The position numbers and the translations under genes were made by a program. This document shows positions 36,443-47,144 of a DNA stretch of 64,000 bases, piece by piece. The DNA is from Candidatus Faecicola pullistercoris (GTDB taxonomy: Bacteria > Bacillota > Clostridia > Christensenellales > CAG-917). Location: the NCBI GenBank assembly GCA_018714105.1, contig DVNW01000024.1:1-64000 (forward strand), written 5' to 3'. The notes beneath the pieces were generated by a model. It was not told the DNA's origin. It did not search any database and saw only the letters and a list, made by a program, of their open reading frames with translations. Positions within the stretch are counted from its first letter, which is position 1; each line of letters starts with the position of its first letter.

Positions 36443-37912
36443 ATGAAAACGAAGGTATTATCGGTGGCAGCGTTGATAATAGCCTGTTTTGGGGTATTGT
36501 CGGGGTGCCTTATAAAAAGCAGAACATCGGGTTTTGAGGTAACGGGGCACGTATACGCTTACGGAGAAGGGCTTGCCGACGTCAAAATTTACGCTAACGG
36601 AGAGTTTGTTTGCGCCAGCGGAGCGGACGGCTCTTTTTCTATATCGGCGGTAACGGCGGATGCCGAGCTTACATTCAAAAAAGAAGGATATTTAATAGAC
36701 GCGGTCAAGGTAACTTCGGACGGCGAGATAACCGTAACCGCCCGCAAAAGCGTAATAGTAGAGCTGACGGCAACGGACGGCGGCACAGCGAGCGGCGGCG
36801 GACTTTACGAAAAGAACGAAATAATAACTCTGGCTGCGCAAGCCTTTCCCGACTATGTTTTCGCGGGATATTATTCGGGCGGCAGTTTGATATCGGACAA
36901 GCCCGAGTATTCTTTCGCGGCGGTTGCCGACGCGGAGATTACGGCGGTATTCGAAAAGATAAAGGTAACTGTAACAGTACAAGGCGACAACGCGGACTTC
37001 GTAACGGGCGCGGGCGAATACGGAAAAGGCGACGAAGTAATTCTTACTGTGGAAAAACGGACGGGTTACCGTTTTATCGGCTGGAAGATAAACGGCGAAA
37101 CGGTATCGACGGAGGAAACCTATTCGTTCACCGCGACCGAAAGCGTAACGGTAACGGCCGAATACAGGGAAATTCCCGTAATTACCGACCTTTCGTTCGA
37201 CGGCGACGCAATAAGCTGGCGGGGCGACTGCGACCTTTATGAGCTGTATTTCGAAGGCGCGCTTATTCTTAAAACCTCTGAAGTAAGCGTTGAAGCAAGC
37301 GAATTGTTCACGGTCAGTACGTCGGGCATCGTAGAGATAAGGGGATATCGCGGCGGCGAAAGCTCTCTTCCCTTATATCTGACGGTCGATTATAAAACGA
37401 GGTTACCCGTACCCGAGGCGGCAGGGATAACCCGAACTGCCGAGGGAATAATTTATTCGTTCGGCGCGGTAAACGCGGCGTGCGATTATACGGTATATAT
37501 CGACGGCGAGCCTTTGGCTGTCAGCGAGCACGCCGATAAAGTCGTAGACAACAAGGACAGTCTGGCGTTTAACGTAACGGATTTTCTCACCGCGGGACGC
37601 GAGCATCGGCTATGGGTGGTCGCAGTCGCAGACGGTACAAGGAGGGACTCCGTGGCGAGCGCCGAGACGTCCTTTTTGTATTACGGCAGCCTTGACCGTC
37701 CCGAAATCACGTTGCGGGACGGCATTCTGGAATGGACCGCGGTAGAAAACGCGGCCGTTTACCTACTCAGCATAAACGGCGTAACTGTGTACGAAGGAAG
37801 CGGACTTTATGCCGAAGTAGGGTTGATCGGGGGCCGTACCTATACCGTGCGTTTACAGGTGAGCGCGGAGGGATATGTCCCGTCGTATATTGAAAAATCA
37901 ATAACCGTTTAA
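36443..37912 (+). CDS. Surface lipoprotein with InlB B-repeat-like and Ig/Fn3-like segments
   Basis: Lipobox LSGC; GGTASGGGLYEKNEIITLAAQAFPDYVFAGYYSGG and GYRFIGWKINGETVSTEETYSFTATESVTVTAEY are B-repeat-like. Confidence 0.7.
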   Translation: MKTKVLSVAALIIACFGVLSGCLIKSRTSGFEVTGHVYAYGEGLADVKIYANGEFVCASGADGSFSISAVTADAELTFKKEGYLIDAVKVTSDGEITVTARKSVIVELTATDGGTASGGGLYEKNEIITLAAQAFPDYVFAGYYSGGSLISDKPEYSFAAVADAEITAVFEKIKVTVTVQGDNADFVTGAGEYGKGDEVILTVEKRTGYRFIGWKINGETVSTEETYSFTATESVTVTAEYREIPVITDLSFDGDAISWRGDCDLYELYFEGALILKTSEVSVEASELFTVSTSGIVEIRGYRGGESSLPLYLTVDYKTRLPVPEAAGITRTAEGIIYSFGAVNAACDYTVYIDGEPLAVSEHADKVVDNKDSLAFNVTDFLTAGREHRLWVVAVADGTRRDSVASAETSFLYYGSLDRPEITLRDGILEWTAVENAAVYLLSINGVTVYEGSGLYAEVGLIGGRTYTVRLQVSAEGYVPSYIEKSITV

Positions 37913-37925
37913 ATAGGGAGTGCGT

Positions 37926-39929
37926 ATGAAAAAAACAATTCTGATTATTGCGGCAATAAGCGCGGTGCTGATATGCGTGTTCGGGGCGGAAATGTATGCC
38001 TTGGCGCAGGGTCAGCCTCTAAACGTAACCGTAGTTAAGTTGCAAGGCGAAATCGAAGCCCGCTGGACGGACGTGGAAGAAGGAGACATTTACTCCGTCA
38101 AGGTCAACGGCGCGGCGGCGGGAGAGACGGTACGCGGGGTACAGCGCATGAGCCTGGAAGGACTGGTAAGCGAAGCCGGCAGATACGAAGTAGAGGTAAC
38201 CGCCTCCAAATCCGACGGCGAGGTCGTTGCCAACGAAACAATGGTCTACGAGCATTACGTCCGGTATGAAAGACCTGTAATCACGGGGGTGGATAACGGT
38301 ATTCTCAGATGGAGCGACGGCAACGAACCGGCCTGTTACACGATAGTAGTAAACGGCTTTATACTTGCCCGAAACGTAGCGGGAAAGGAATACGACGTAT
38401 CGGACACGCTTACGGGAGCTTACGATTACGAAATATGCGTGCAGGCAGAGCAGAACGGATACCGTACGCAGAGCGAGTTTTCGGCCGTGTATATATACAG
38501 TAATATCGTAACGCTGGCCGAGCCGGACAATCTGAGCGTGTACAAGAGCGGACAGAGCTACATATTGTCGTGGAGCGCGGTACCGTACGCGACGGGTTAT
38601 GAGATAAGCGTTTCCGAAACCGACGCGGCGGTTGTGTCGGCTGAAGTAGCGGGATACAGCACTACCAAAACTTTTTACGATATCAGTTCGCTGATAACCG
38701 AGGCCGCCGATTACGGGATAACGGTCAGCGCGATCGCGGACGGAAATTTCAAAGAGTCCGAAGCGGCGACAATAAAGTACAGCGTTTTTAAAAAACTCGA
38801 CGCGCCCGTCCCGACCGCAGACGGGAAAACGATAAGCTGGGAGCCTATCGAGAACGCCCGCAGCTATTCTGTGTCGGTGAACGGCAAATCTATAGCGTCC
38901 GAGCTGACGTCTGCTCAGATCGATTTATCAAGCGAACTCACGCTGCCGGGATACTATATAATAAGGGTACAGGCGGAAGGCGGCGATAACTACACGGCGT
39001 CCGACATAGGCGAAACCTGTATAACCGTTTATGAGAAAGCGCAGACTCCCTCTGTTACCGTCACGGGGAGCACGGCAAACTGGAACGACGTGCCCGCCGC
39101 GCTTAACTATACGGTAAAAGTCAACGGGGCTATTGTCAGCAACGTATATGAAGCGACGGATATTGACCTGTCGCCCTACACCGCCGGTGCGGGCAAGTAC
39201 GTTATAAGCGTAATAGCCAACGGAACGGGATATTACCTTGCGTCCGAAGAGGGTACGGCCGTTTACGAAAAATACGTCAGGCTTCAGAATCCCAACGTTT
39301 ATATCGAGGACGGCGTTATACGTTGGCAATCCGTCGCGGGTGCGAGCGGATACGTGATAGAAGCGTTGCCGTTCAAAGCGGAAACGGTTGCGGCCGAATA
39401 CGATCTTAATTCGGCGGGGCTGCCGCACGGAACGGAAGTAAGCGTATACGCCAAGGGCAGCGGATACTTTACCGACAGCGAAAGAACAACGGTAATTTAT
39501 CTTCAACCGACTTCGCAGGCCGACAGAACGGTAATAACGGACAGCGGAATCGTCGAAATAGCCGACGTCGCGCACGACGTGTACGAAATTACTGAGGGCC
39601 AAGCCGTGCTTACGGGGCTTACAGTTAATAAAAACGGCGATATTTCGGGCGATTACGCGATGAATGCCGATAAACTTTACGTTATAATACAGCGCGATCC
39701 CGCCGAAAGCGCAAACGCAATATATGCTGGCGCACTTGAAAAACGGCCCGAAGGGTGGTATATGTACGAATACGTTACGTCCGACGTAAATCCCGCGGAG
39801 CAGGAAACGGCGGGCAGGATTTACGCTTTCCAGGCGGAAGGACGCACATACTATGCGGCCGGCGCCCAAATATGGCTTCCTGCCGGAGCGGAGGGCACGT
39901 TAACCGCAATCGCCGTAATAAGTAATTGA
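37926..39929 (+). CDS. Secreted/surface protein with tandem Fn3-like repeats
   Basis: Signal-type N-terminus; repeated W-x-x-V/I-x-x-A-x-x-Y-x-V-x-VNG units. Confidence 0.7.
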   Translation: MKKTILIIAAISAVLICVFGAEMYALAQGQPLNVTVVKLQGEIEARWTDVEEGDIYSVKVNGAAAGETVRGVQRMSLEGLVSEAGRYEVEVTASKSDGEVVANETMVYEHYVRYERPVITGVDNGILRWSDGNEPACYTIVVNGFILARNVAGKEYDVSDTLTGAYDYEICVQAEQNGYRTQSEFSAVYIYSNIVTLAEPDNLSVYKSGQSYILSWSAVPYATGYEISVSETDAAVVSAEVAGYSTTKTFYDISSLITEAADYGITVSAIADGNFKESEAATIKYSVFKKLDAPVPTADGKTISWEPIENARSYSVSVNGKSIASELTSAQIDLSSELTLPGYYIIRVQAEGGDNYTASDIGETCITVYEKAQTPSVTVTGSTANWNDVPAALNYTVKVNGAIVSNVYEATDIDLSPYTAGAGKYVISVIANGTGYYLASEEGTAVYEKYVRLQNPNVYIEDGVIRWQSVAGASGYVIEALPFKAETVAAEYDLNSAGLPHGTEVSVYAKGSGYFTDSERTTVIYLQPTSQADRTVITDSGIVEIADVAHDVYEITEGQAVLTGLTVNKNGDISGDYAMNADKLYVIIQRDPAESANAIYAGALEKRPEGWYMYEYVTSDVNPAEQETAGRIYAFQAEGRTYYAAGAQIWLPAGAEGTLTAIAVISN

Positions 39930-39980
39930 CAAACAGGGCCTTGCGGTATTAATATTAAATAAAAAAAGCGAGGTCGTGAA

Positions 39981-40544
39981 ATGGCAACCAACAAAGAAAT
40001 AGCCGAAAGATTAAAAGGCTTGCGCGAAATGGAAGAAATCGGCCCGGAAGAAATGGCCGAAGTTGCGGGAGTAAGTTTAAAGGAATATAAGGAATACGAA
40101 AGCGGCGACAGGGACTTCAATTTTACCCTGTTGTACAAATGCGCCGCAAGACTCAACATCGATTTTACCGAGCTGGTAACGGGCATAACGCCCAGTCTGT
40201 CAGGATACAGCGTGGTAAAAAAGGGTGAAGGCATGCCCATCAGACGAAGGGAAGGGTTCGAGTATCTTCACCTAGCCAGATACCTTAAAGACAGAATCGC
40301 CGAGCCTTTCATGGTAACCGCGCCCTACATAGCCGAGCAGCAGGACAAACCCATACGTCTCAGCACGCACGAAGGGCAGGAAATGGATTTTGTCCTCGAA
40401 GGCAGCATGAAAGTGCAGATAGAGGACAAGACCGAAATACTCAACGCAGGCGATACTATATATTACGACAGTTCCAGACCTCACGGCATGATAGCCGTCG
40501 GAGGCAGCCGCTGCGTCTTTTTGGCAATAGTAATGAAAAGGTGA
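39981..40544 (+). CDS. XRE-family HTH regulator with C-terminal cupin domain
   Basis: N-terminal HTH (LKGLREMEEIGPEEMAEVAGVSLKEYKEYESG) and cupin EGQEMDFVLEGSMKVQIEDKTEILNAGDTIYYDSSRPHGM. Confidence 0.9.
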   Translation: MATNKEIAERLKGLREMEEIGPEEMAEVAGVSLKEYKEYESGDRDFNFTLLYKCAARLNIDFTELVTGITPSLSGYSVVKKGEGMPIRRREGFEYLHLARYLKDRIAEPFMVTAPYIAEQQDKPIRLSTHEGQEMDFVLEGSMKVQIEDKTEILNAGDTIYYDSSRPHGMIAVGGSRCVFLAIVMKR

Positions 40545-40557
40545 GTAAACAAAAAAT

Positions 40558-40581
40558 AAAACCGCCGAAAGGCGGTTTTTT
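40558..40581. terminator. Intrinsic terminator
   Basis: aaaccgcc-gaaa-ggcggttttttt. Confidence 0.8.
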
Positions 40582-40586
40582 TATTT

Positions 40587-42416
40587 TCAGTCGGTTGCCT
40601 GCGCCTTGAATCTGGCTTTCAGACGCAATTCTTTGTTGAGTATGGATTTTCTTATTCTGAGCGATTTGGGCGTAACTTCCAAAAGTTCGTCGTCGGCGAT
40701 AAATTCCAGACATTCTTCCAGGCTGAAAACGCGGGGCGATATAAGTCTTAATGCGTCGTCGCTTCCGCTTGCCCTGGTATTGGTCAGGTGTTTTTTCTTG
40801 CACACGTTCACGGCAATATCGCCGAGTTTGGGCGAGTAGCCCACAACCATGCCTTCGTAAACCTGAGTTCCCGGAGTAATAAACAGCACGCCTCTTTCCT
40901 GTGCGTTAAACAGGCCGTAAGTAACGGCTTCGCCCGTTTCGAAAGCCACCAGCGAGCCCGTGGTTCGGCGCGGTATTTCGCCTTTATAGGGCTGATACTC
41001 GAAGAATATCGAGCTCATAATGCCTTCGCCCTTGGTTTCGGTGAGAAACTCGTTTTTATACCCGAACAGACCTCTGGACGGTATATTGAATTCCAGACGC
41101 ATGCGGTTACCCATGGGCTGCATATGCACGAGGTCGCCTTTGCGTTGTCCCATCTGGCTCATAATGCCGCCCACGCAGTCCGAAGGGACGTCCACTACAA
41201 GTTTGTCCACGGGTTCCATAATGGTTTCGCCCTGTTTTTTGTAAAGGACTCTGGGCGTGCTTACGGCAAATTCGTAACCCTCGCGGCGCATGGTTTCGAT
41301 AAGAATGGAAAGATGCATTTCTCCTCTGCCGCAAACTTTGAAACTGTCGGTCGAGTCTGTATCTTCCACCCTCAGCGATACGTCTTTCAAAAGTTCCCTG
41401 TAAAGGCGGTCTTTCAATTGACGAGTAGTAACAAATTTGCCTTCTTTTCCCGCAAACGGGCTGTCATTGACCGAAAACGTCATTTCAACCGTGGGTTCCG
41501 ATATTTTAACGAAGGGCAGCGGTTCGGGAGAAAGGGGAGAGGAAACGGTATTTCCTATATTTATATCCTCTATGCCCGAAATGCAAACGATATCGCCCAC
41601 ACTCGCTTTTTCTACGGGTACGCGTTTAAGGCCTTCTATCTGATACAGGTTTACCAGCTTGCTTTTATGCTGCGCCACACGGCCGAAATAGTCCGAAACC
41701 ACAATTTCGGTATTTGGAGCCGCAAAGCCGCTTTCTATTCTTCCGATGCCTATTCTGCCGACGTAGTCGTTGTAGTCGATTGAGGAAACAATCATCTTAA
41801 AGGGTGCGTTTTCGTCGCCTTCGGGCGGGTCGATATAGTTTACGACGGTATCGAAAAGGGGTACGAGGTCCTTGCCCGGAGTATCGAGGTTAAGTGTGGA
41901 AGTTCCCTGTCTGCCGCTGCAATATACGATGGGGCTGTCGAGCTGTTCCTCGTTGGCGTTAAGGTCCAAAAGAAGTTCGAGTATTTCGTCAACCACTTCT
42001 TTCGAGCGCGCGTCGGGGCGGTCGATTTTATTTACGCAAATAATGATTTTCAGGCCCAGATCCAAAGCCTTGCCCAGAACGAAGCGGGTCTGAGGCATAG
42101 GCCCTTCGACGGAGTCCACGAGAAGCAACACGCCGCTGACCATTTTAAGTACTCTTTCTACTTCGCCGCCGAAGTCGGCGTGGCCGGGAGTGTCGATAAT
42201 ATTTATTTTCACGTCGCGGTAGTGGACGGCGGTATTCTTGGCGAGAATGGTAATGCCCCTTTCTCTTTCGAGGTCGTTGCTGTCCATAACTCTTTCTTCG
42301 ACCTGTTGGTTGGCTCTGAAAGTACCGCTTTGTTTAAGCATTTCGTCGACGAGCGTGGTTTTGCCGTGGTCGACGTGAGCGATTATGGCTATATTCCTGA
42401 GGTCTTTTCTTATCAA
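40587..42416 (-). CDS. typA: Ribosome-associated GTPase TypA/BipA
   Basis: [47 protein letters not shown]. Start uncertain; TTG at 42416 downstream of ggag preferred over 42449. Confidence 0.95.
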   Translation of the reverse strand: MIRKDLRNIAIIAHVDHGKTTLVDEMLKQSGTFRANQQVEERVMDSNDLERERGITILAKNTAVHYRDVKINIIDTPGHADFGGEVERVLKMVSGVLLLVDSVEGPMPQTRFVLGKALDLGLKIIICVNKIDRPDARSKEVVDEILELLLDLNANEEQLDSPIVYCSGRQGTSTLNLDTPGKDLVPLFDTVVNYIDPPEGDENAPFKMIVSSIDYNDYVGRIGIGRIESGFAAPNTEIVVSDYFGRVAQHKSKLVNLYQIEGLKRVPVEKASVGDIVCISGIEDINIGNTVSSPLSPEPLPFVKISEPTVEMTFSVNDSPFAGKEGKFVTTRQLKDRLYRELLKDVSLRVEDTDSTDSFKVCGRGEMHLSILIETMRREGYEFAVSTPRVLYKKQGETIMEPVDKLVVDVPSDCVGGIMSQMGQRKGDLVHMQPMGNRMRLEFNIPSRGLFGYKNEFLTETKGEGIMSSIFFEYQPYKGEIPRRTTGSLVAFETGEAVTYGLFNAQERGVLFITPGTQVYEGMVVGYSPKLGDIAVNVCKKKHLTNTRASGSDDALRLISPRVFSLEECLEFIADDELLEVTPKSLRIRKSILNKELRLKARFKAQATD

Positions 42417-42552
42417 AACAAACAATCTCCGTAACTCGGTATTTCGCAAGTATTATATATTTATTATTTAATAAAATCAAATAAATGAAGGGGGATAAGG
42501 CGAAAAAAATAAAAAAACGCCCGACTTTTGCGGGCGCGCGCGGGCATTTAAC

Positions 42553-43491
42553 TCAAAGGGAGCCCGAAAAAAGTTTATCCGCGAAATCGGCAACCTGTTT
42601 CATGGCGAATTCGGCTTCCGGAATCAGCTTGCCGAACAGGGCGTATACGTGGAACATTCCTTCGCCCACCACGAGCGAGCAGTCCACGCCCGCTTTTTTC
42701 ATCTTTTCGTAAACGGTAAGGGAATCGGAATAAAGCAGTTCGTGCGAGCCGACGGTTATGATGGAGGGAGGGAAGCCTTCGTAGTCGCCGAAAACGGGCG
42801 ATACGTACGGACTCATTCTGTCGGCGTCAAGGCAGAAAGCATACACGCCGAACGACTGAAAAGCCCTTATCTGGTCGCCCGACAGTGCGGAATCGCCGCC
42901 GAACATGGGGTCAAGATTGAAATTGGTTTCGTAAGAAGAACCCGAACCCGTCATATCGGTCCAGGGCGAAAAGAGCATGAGACCGCGCGGAAGTTCGCGT
43001 CCCGAATCTTTCAGTTTGAGGCACATCGCGAGAGCCAGGTTTCCGCCGGCGGAATCGCCTCCGACGAGAATATTTTCGGGTAGATATCCCTCGTCGATAA
43101 GTTTCTGCCAGCCGTCGAGGGCGTCTTCGAGGGCGGAGGGAAACACGTATTCGGGGGCGAGGCGGTAATCGAGCAGCGCCACGTCGGCATTATGCGCTAT
43201 GCGGCTGTATTTACGTATTCTCAGACGGTATAAATCGGACAGATTTTGTATGTAGGCTCCGCCGTGAAGATAATATACGAGAAATTTGTTTTGGTTTTTT
43301 TTGCATTCGTACATTTCTATTGCGGCGTTTTCGAGAGGAATAACCCGCTTGTTGAATCCTTTCGGGCCGCCGTACACCGAATTTTTGTTGAGGCGTTGCA
43401 ATTTTGCAACGGGGTCTTTACAGACCTCGGGGTTGATACTGAAATATTTTTTAATAACCGAAGTAAAAAACCGTCCTCTTAATGATGCCAT
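42553..43491 (-). CDS. Alpha/beta hydrolase (HSL-type esterase)
   Basis: YYLHGGAYIQN (HGG), GGDSAGGNLALAM (GDSAG), DYRLAPEY. Confidence 0.9.
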   Translation of the reverse strand: MASLRGRFFTSVIKKYFSINPEVCKDPVAKLQRLNKNSVYGGPKGFNKRVIPLENAAIEMYECKKNQNKFLVYYLHGGAYIQNLSDLYRLRIRKYSRIAHNADVALLDYRLAPEYVFPSALEDALDGWQKLIDEGYLPENILVGGDSAGGNLALAMCLKLKDSGRELPRGLMLFSPWTDMTGSGSSYETNFNLDPMFGGDSALSGDQIRAFQSFGVYAFCLDADRMSPYVSPVFGDYEGFPPSIITVGSHELLYSDSLTVYEKMKKAGVDCSLVVGEGMFHVYALFGKLIPEAEFAMKQVADFADKLFSGSL

Positions 43492-43500
43492 ACCGTTACC

Positions 43501-43803
43501 TCATTTAATAAATACGCAAAGCCAAACGGTAGAATCTGCCGTTTGTTTAACTCTGTGCAAAGTACCTTTTTCTATTAACAAACAATCGCCTTCGTTCAGC
43601 GAAACGGAGGAGCCGTCCTGAAATTCCAGAACGCCTGCGCCTTTAAGAACGGACACCCATTCGTCCTCGTCCTGAGTCATAAACGGAGTATCGTTGCCGG
43701 GCGAAAAAATTTTTTCGATTCTGACGTTTGCGCGGCTTAAAACGAGTTCGGAAACTTCATAATCCGCACGCGGAAATTCAAACAGATTTTTCATATCTAA
43801 TAT
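43501..43803 (-). CDS. Small cupin-domain protein
   Basis: GVLEFQDGSSVSLNEGDCLLIEKGTLHRV; exact start uncertain (43803 or thereabouts; ORF extends to 43830). Confidence 0.75.
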   Translation of the reverse strand: MLDMKNLFEFPRADYEVSELVLSRANVRIEKIFSPGNDTPFMTQDEDEWVSVLKGAGVLEFQDGSSVSLNEGDCLLIEKGTLHRVKQTADSTVWLCVFIK

Positions 43804-43985
43804 GATACTACAAAATCGGCTTGAATACAACCAAAAGAATTATTTTAAATAAGAAGACAAAATCTGACAATTTTATGGCAAGAACGAACAATATTTTTTA
43901 AAACGGAGGGATTTAATGCCCAAATTAATTGTGGATAATAAAAAAATATGGTATATTTTTATTATTAAGTTTAAGAGGACGATAT

Positions 43986-45590
43986 ATGACCGACAGCAAG
44001 AAGTATTTGAACACGCCCTTAAAAACCGGCGAAATAGTTACCTATTCGCTGGGTTCGCTGGGCAGAGAAATCAGCAACAACTGTATCAACGTATTCTTTT
44101 TGGTATACCTAAACATCTACGTCGGACTGAACGCGATAGTGCTCACGGTGGCGTTTGTGCTTGCTAAGTTATGGGACACGATCAACGACCCGATGCTTGC
44201 GACTCTTATAAACAATACCAAAAGCGGCAAATGGGGGCGTTTCCGTCCCTGGATGGCGGTAGGCGCGTTGCTCAACACGGTATCGCTGATATTGATGTTC
44301 ACGCCGCTCGGGGCTGACGCGTCCACGGCAGGAAAATATTTTTATTACATATTCATGTACGTGGTATGGGGCATGACCTTCACTATGGTAGACGTACCGT
44401 TCTGGTCCATGATACCCACCATAGCCAACACCACGGACGAGCGCAACAAGGTAAGTTCTTTGTCCAAGCTGGTAGGCGGATTCGGCGGATTCGTAATCTC
44501 GTCGATAGGCACGTCGCTTATTCTGCCCGGGTTCGAGTCGTACGAAAAGGGCTATCTGGTACTCGGTATCAGCGCGGGCGCCATGATGTTCTGCTTCATG
44601 TCGGTAACGATACTGTGCAATCGCGAGAAATACGAAATACCCAACGAAAAAGTAGGCCTCAAAGCCATTTTCGAAATGTTCAAAAGCAACGATCAGCTCG
44701 TGGCATACGCCATATCCTACGTGCTGTTCGTATCCGCAACCACGATAGCGCTGTTCCAGATACTGTATCTGTTCGTATACTGCTATCCCAACGGCTTCAA
44801 CTATTTCAGCAACGAGTTCAGTTACACTGTATTTACCGTAGTGGCTTGTACGGGGCAGGGCATAGCGATGTTCTTCTACAGTCTGCTGACCAAAAAGATT
44901 CCCAGGGAAAAGATATACGGAGCCAACTATTTCATGGCCGTTGTGGGAATGGCGGGACTGTTCTTAATCTTCTTTATTCTGCAACCCGGCAATTATTGGC
45001 TTAACACGGTAATCGTGGCGTTGGCCGGTGCCTTCCTTATGACGGCAAACGGGCTTAACCAGATAGGTTCTACCGTTATGATAGCCGACGTAGTCGATTA
45101 CGGCGAGTGGAAGACGGGCAGGCGCGGAGACAGCGTAGTATTCAGCGTACAGACACTGCTCACCAAATTCGCCGGGACGATAGCGATGCTCATACTCGGT
45201 ATAGGTATCGAGGTAGCCGGGCTTCCTAAGGTATCCGAAAGATACGATACCGAACTCGGCAAGGTAATTCAGGAATTTGTCGACAACAACGGTCACGTGG
45301 TAGATTTTACGGCGGGGACGGGAGCTCTTACCGTACTGCGGGTATTCATGTTCCTCGTACCCATTCCGCTTTGTATAGCCGGGTACATAGTTTATAAAAA
45401 GAAATATGATCTTTACGGCGCCAAATACGACAATATCAAAGCCGAAATCGAACAGCGCAGGCTTGCGTGCGACGCAGTAGGCGCGGGCGAAGAAATAAGC
45501 GCCGAGGAAGCTTCCGACGCGATAACCGAAAGCGCGGCCGCAGAGGTTCAAACCGAAGAAAAAGCCGCCGGGGAAGCTGCCGACAAATAA
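43986..45590 (+). CDS. MFS sugar transporter, GPH (glycoside-pentoside-hexuronide) family
   Basis: YSLGSLGREISNNCINVFFLVYLN, KLWDTINDPMLATLINNTKSGKWGRFRPWM; ATG at 43986 after agagga. Confidence 0.9.
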   Translation: MTDSKKYLNTPLKTGEIVTYSLGSLGREISNNCINVFFLVYLNIYVGLNAIVLTVAFVLAKLWDTINDPMLATLINNTKSGKWGRFRPWMAVGALLNTVSLILMFTPLGADASTAGKYFYYIFMYVVWGMTFTMVDVPFWSMIPTIANTTDERNKVSSLSKLVGGFGGFVISSIGTSLILPGFESYEKGYLVLGISAGAMMFCFMSVTILCNREKYEIPNEKVGLKAIFEMFKSNDQLVAYAISYVLFVSATTIALFQILYLFVYCYPNGFNYFSNEFSYTVFTVVACTGQGIAMFFYSLLTKKIPREKIYGANYFMAVVGMAGLFLIFFILQPGNYWLNTVIVALAGAFLMTANGLNQIGSTVMIADVVDYGEWKTGRRGDSVVFSVQTLLTKFAGTIAMLILGIGIEVAGLPKVSERYDTELGKVIQEFVDNNGHVVDFTAGTGALTVLRVFMFLVPIPLCIAGYIVYKKKYDLYGAKYDNIKAEIEQRRLACDAVGAGEEISAEEASDAITESAAAEVQTEEKAAGEAADK

Positions 45591-45602
45591 GTACAGCGTT
45601 GC

Positions 45603-45626
45603 AAACCGCCCCGCATGGGGCGGTTT
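45603..45626 (+). terminator. Hairpin between the two GPH genes
   Basis: aaccgcccc-gcat-ggggcggtttt. Confidence 0.7.
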
Positions 45627-45643
45627 TGATATACGGAGAAATT

Positions 45644-47086
45644 ATGCAAAAACTCAGATTTGCCGAAAAATTCAATTACGGTCTGGGAGACCTGTCGGCC
45701 AACATAATGTTTTCGGCCATAAACTTTTATCTTTTATATTTCTTTGTAAACGTTGGCGGCCTCAACGCGGGACTTGCGGGAGTGATATTTATAATTGCGC
45801 GCGTGTGGGACGCCGTAACCGACTATTTTATGGGGCGCATATCGGATAAGACGGTAAGCAAATACGGCAAGCGCAGGGTATATATGCTGTTCGGAGCGGT
45901 GCCGTACGGCCTGAGTTTCGTACTGTTGTGGCTTACTCCTTTCGGAGAGAACATGCAGGCCGCAAAATTCGTTTACTACACTCTTGCCTATATGCTTTAC
46001 AACACGACTTGGACGGTGGTATATATTCCTTACAGCGCGCTGACGGCCAACATAACTGACAATTACGACGAGCGCACCTCTTTAAACGGCGTGAAAATAG
46101 CGCTTGCCAACGTGGGAATAATTCTCGGCGCGGCATTGTTTTCTCTGTTTGCAGAGGGCACGGGAAGCCTGTTTTACGCAGCGCTCGGCAGCGTTAAAAA
46201 GGCGTATGCGCTTGCCGGCGCGGTATTCGGCGCGGTAGCCCTGATAATAATGTTTATATGCGCTTACAACGTAAAAGAGCGGTTTGAAAGCAGCGAAACT
46301 AACGATAAACCCTTTTTTAAGACGCTTAAAGAGTTTTTTAAACTTAAAGAATTCCGTAATACGATGGCGTATTATCTGCTGAGCATGGTAGGGTTTGACA
46401 TTATAATGGCGGTATTTATGTTCTTTATAAACTACTCGCTCAATTTCGGCGCTAATCCCGACAGCCTTATGGGTATGATATTTGTCGCGATACCTCTCGT
46501 AATGGCGATATTGACGGCGGCGCTCTGGGTAAAACTCAGCAAAAAATTCCAAAAGCACAAGGTATATCTTGCAGCATGCGTGTATATGTTCGTCGTGTTG
46601 CTGTTCGCGGTAATAGTTCCCGCGGAAAACGTGCTGACGACGGTGTTGCTGTGCGTGTTTGCGGGTGCGGGGATGTCGGCCATACAGATATTGCCTTATG
46701 CCAGCGTACCCGACGTGGTCGAAGTGGACGAATACGTCAACGGAGTAAGGCGGGAAGGCGCTTATTATGGAATAACTCAGTTTATGTATAAAATCGCTTC
46801 GGGCGTTTCGGTGGCCCTTGTCAGTCTTATTCTTGAACTGTGCGGCTATGTGGAAAGCGACACGGGCGAGTTTATACAGCAGATTCCTTCCGCGCTGACC
46901 GCCATAAGAATCGTACTCGGCGTTATACCCGGCGTAATCTTTCTGGTATCTGTAATCTTTGCGTATCGGGCCAACATGAACAGGGACCGTTACGAAAAGA
47001 TACTGGCCGAGCTGGAAGCGCGCAAAGCGGAAAACGCCGCCGCAACGGACACCGAATCAACCGGCAGCACGGCCGAACTTCGGTAA
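45644..47086 (+). CDS. MFS sugar transporter, GPH family (second copy)
   Basis: FAEKFNYGLGDLSANIMFSAINFYLLYFFVNVGG, RVWDAVTDYFMGRISDKTVSKYGKRR; ATG at 45644 after acggag. Confidence 0.9.
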   Translation: MQKLRFAEKFNYGLGDLSANIMFSAINFYLLYFFVNVGGLNAGLAGVIFIIARVWDAVTDYFMGRISDKTVSKYGKRRVYMLFGAVPYGLSFVLLWLTPFGENMQAAKFVYYTLAYMLYNTTWTVVYIPYSALTANITDNYDERTSLNGVKIALANVGIILGAALFSLFAEGTGSLFYAALGSVKKAYALAGAVFGAVALIIMFICAYNVKERFESSETNDKPFFKTLKEFFKLKEFRNTMAYYLLSMVGFDIIMAVFMFFINYSLNFGANPDSLMGMIFVAIPLVMAILTAALWVKLSKKFQKHKVYLAACVYMFVVLLFAVIVPAENVLTTVLLCVFAGAGMSAIQILPYASVPDVVEVDEYVNGVRREGAYYGITQFMYKIASGVSVALVSLILELCGYVESDTGEFIQQIPSALTAIRIVLGVIPGVIFLVSVIFAYRANMNRDRYEKILAELEARKAENAAATDTESTGSTAELR

Positions 47087-47103
47087 AAACGGTAAAAAAG
47101 CGA

Positions 47104-47133
47104 AAAAAAAGCCCCGCGCCGCGGGGCTTTTAA
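47104..47133. terminator. Bidirectional intrinsic terminator
   Basis: aaaagccccgc-gcc-gcggggctttt. Confidence 0.8.
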
Positions 47134-47144
47134 TTTATCTGTTA

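Noticed and set aside
40788-41783. 331-aa + ORF antisense to typA
   Set aside because: Composition typical of antisense reading (His/Phe/Ala-rich); typA on the minus strand is certain.
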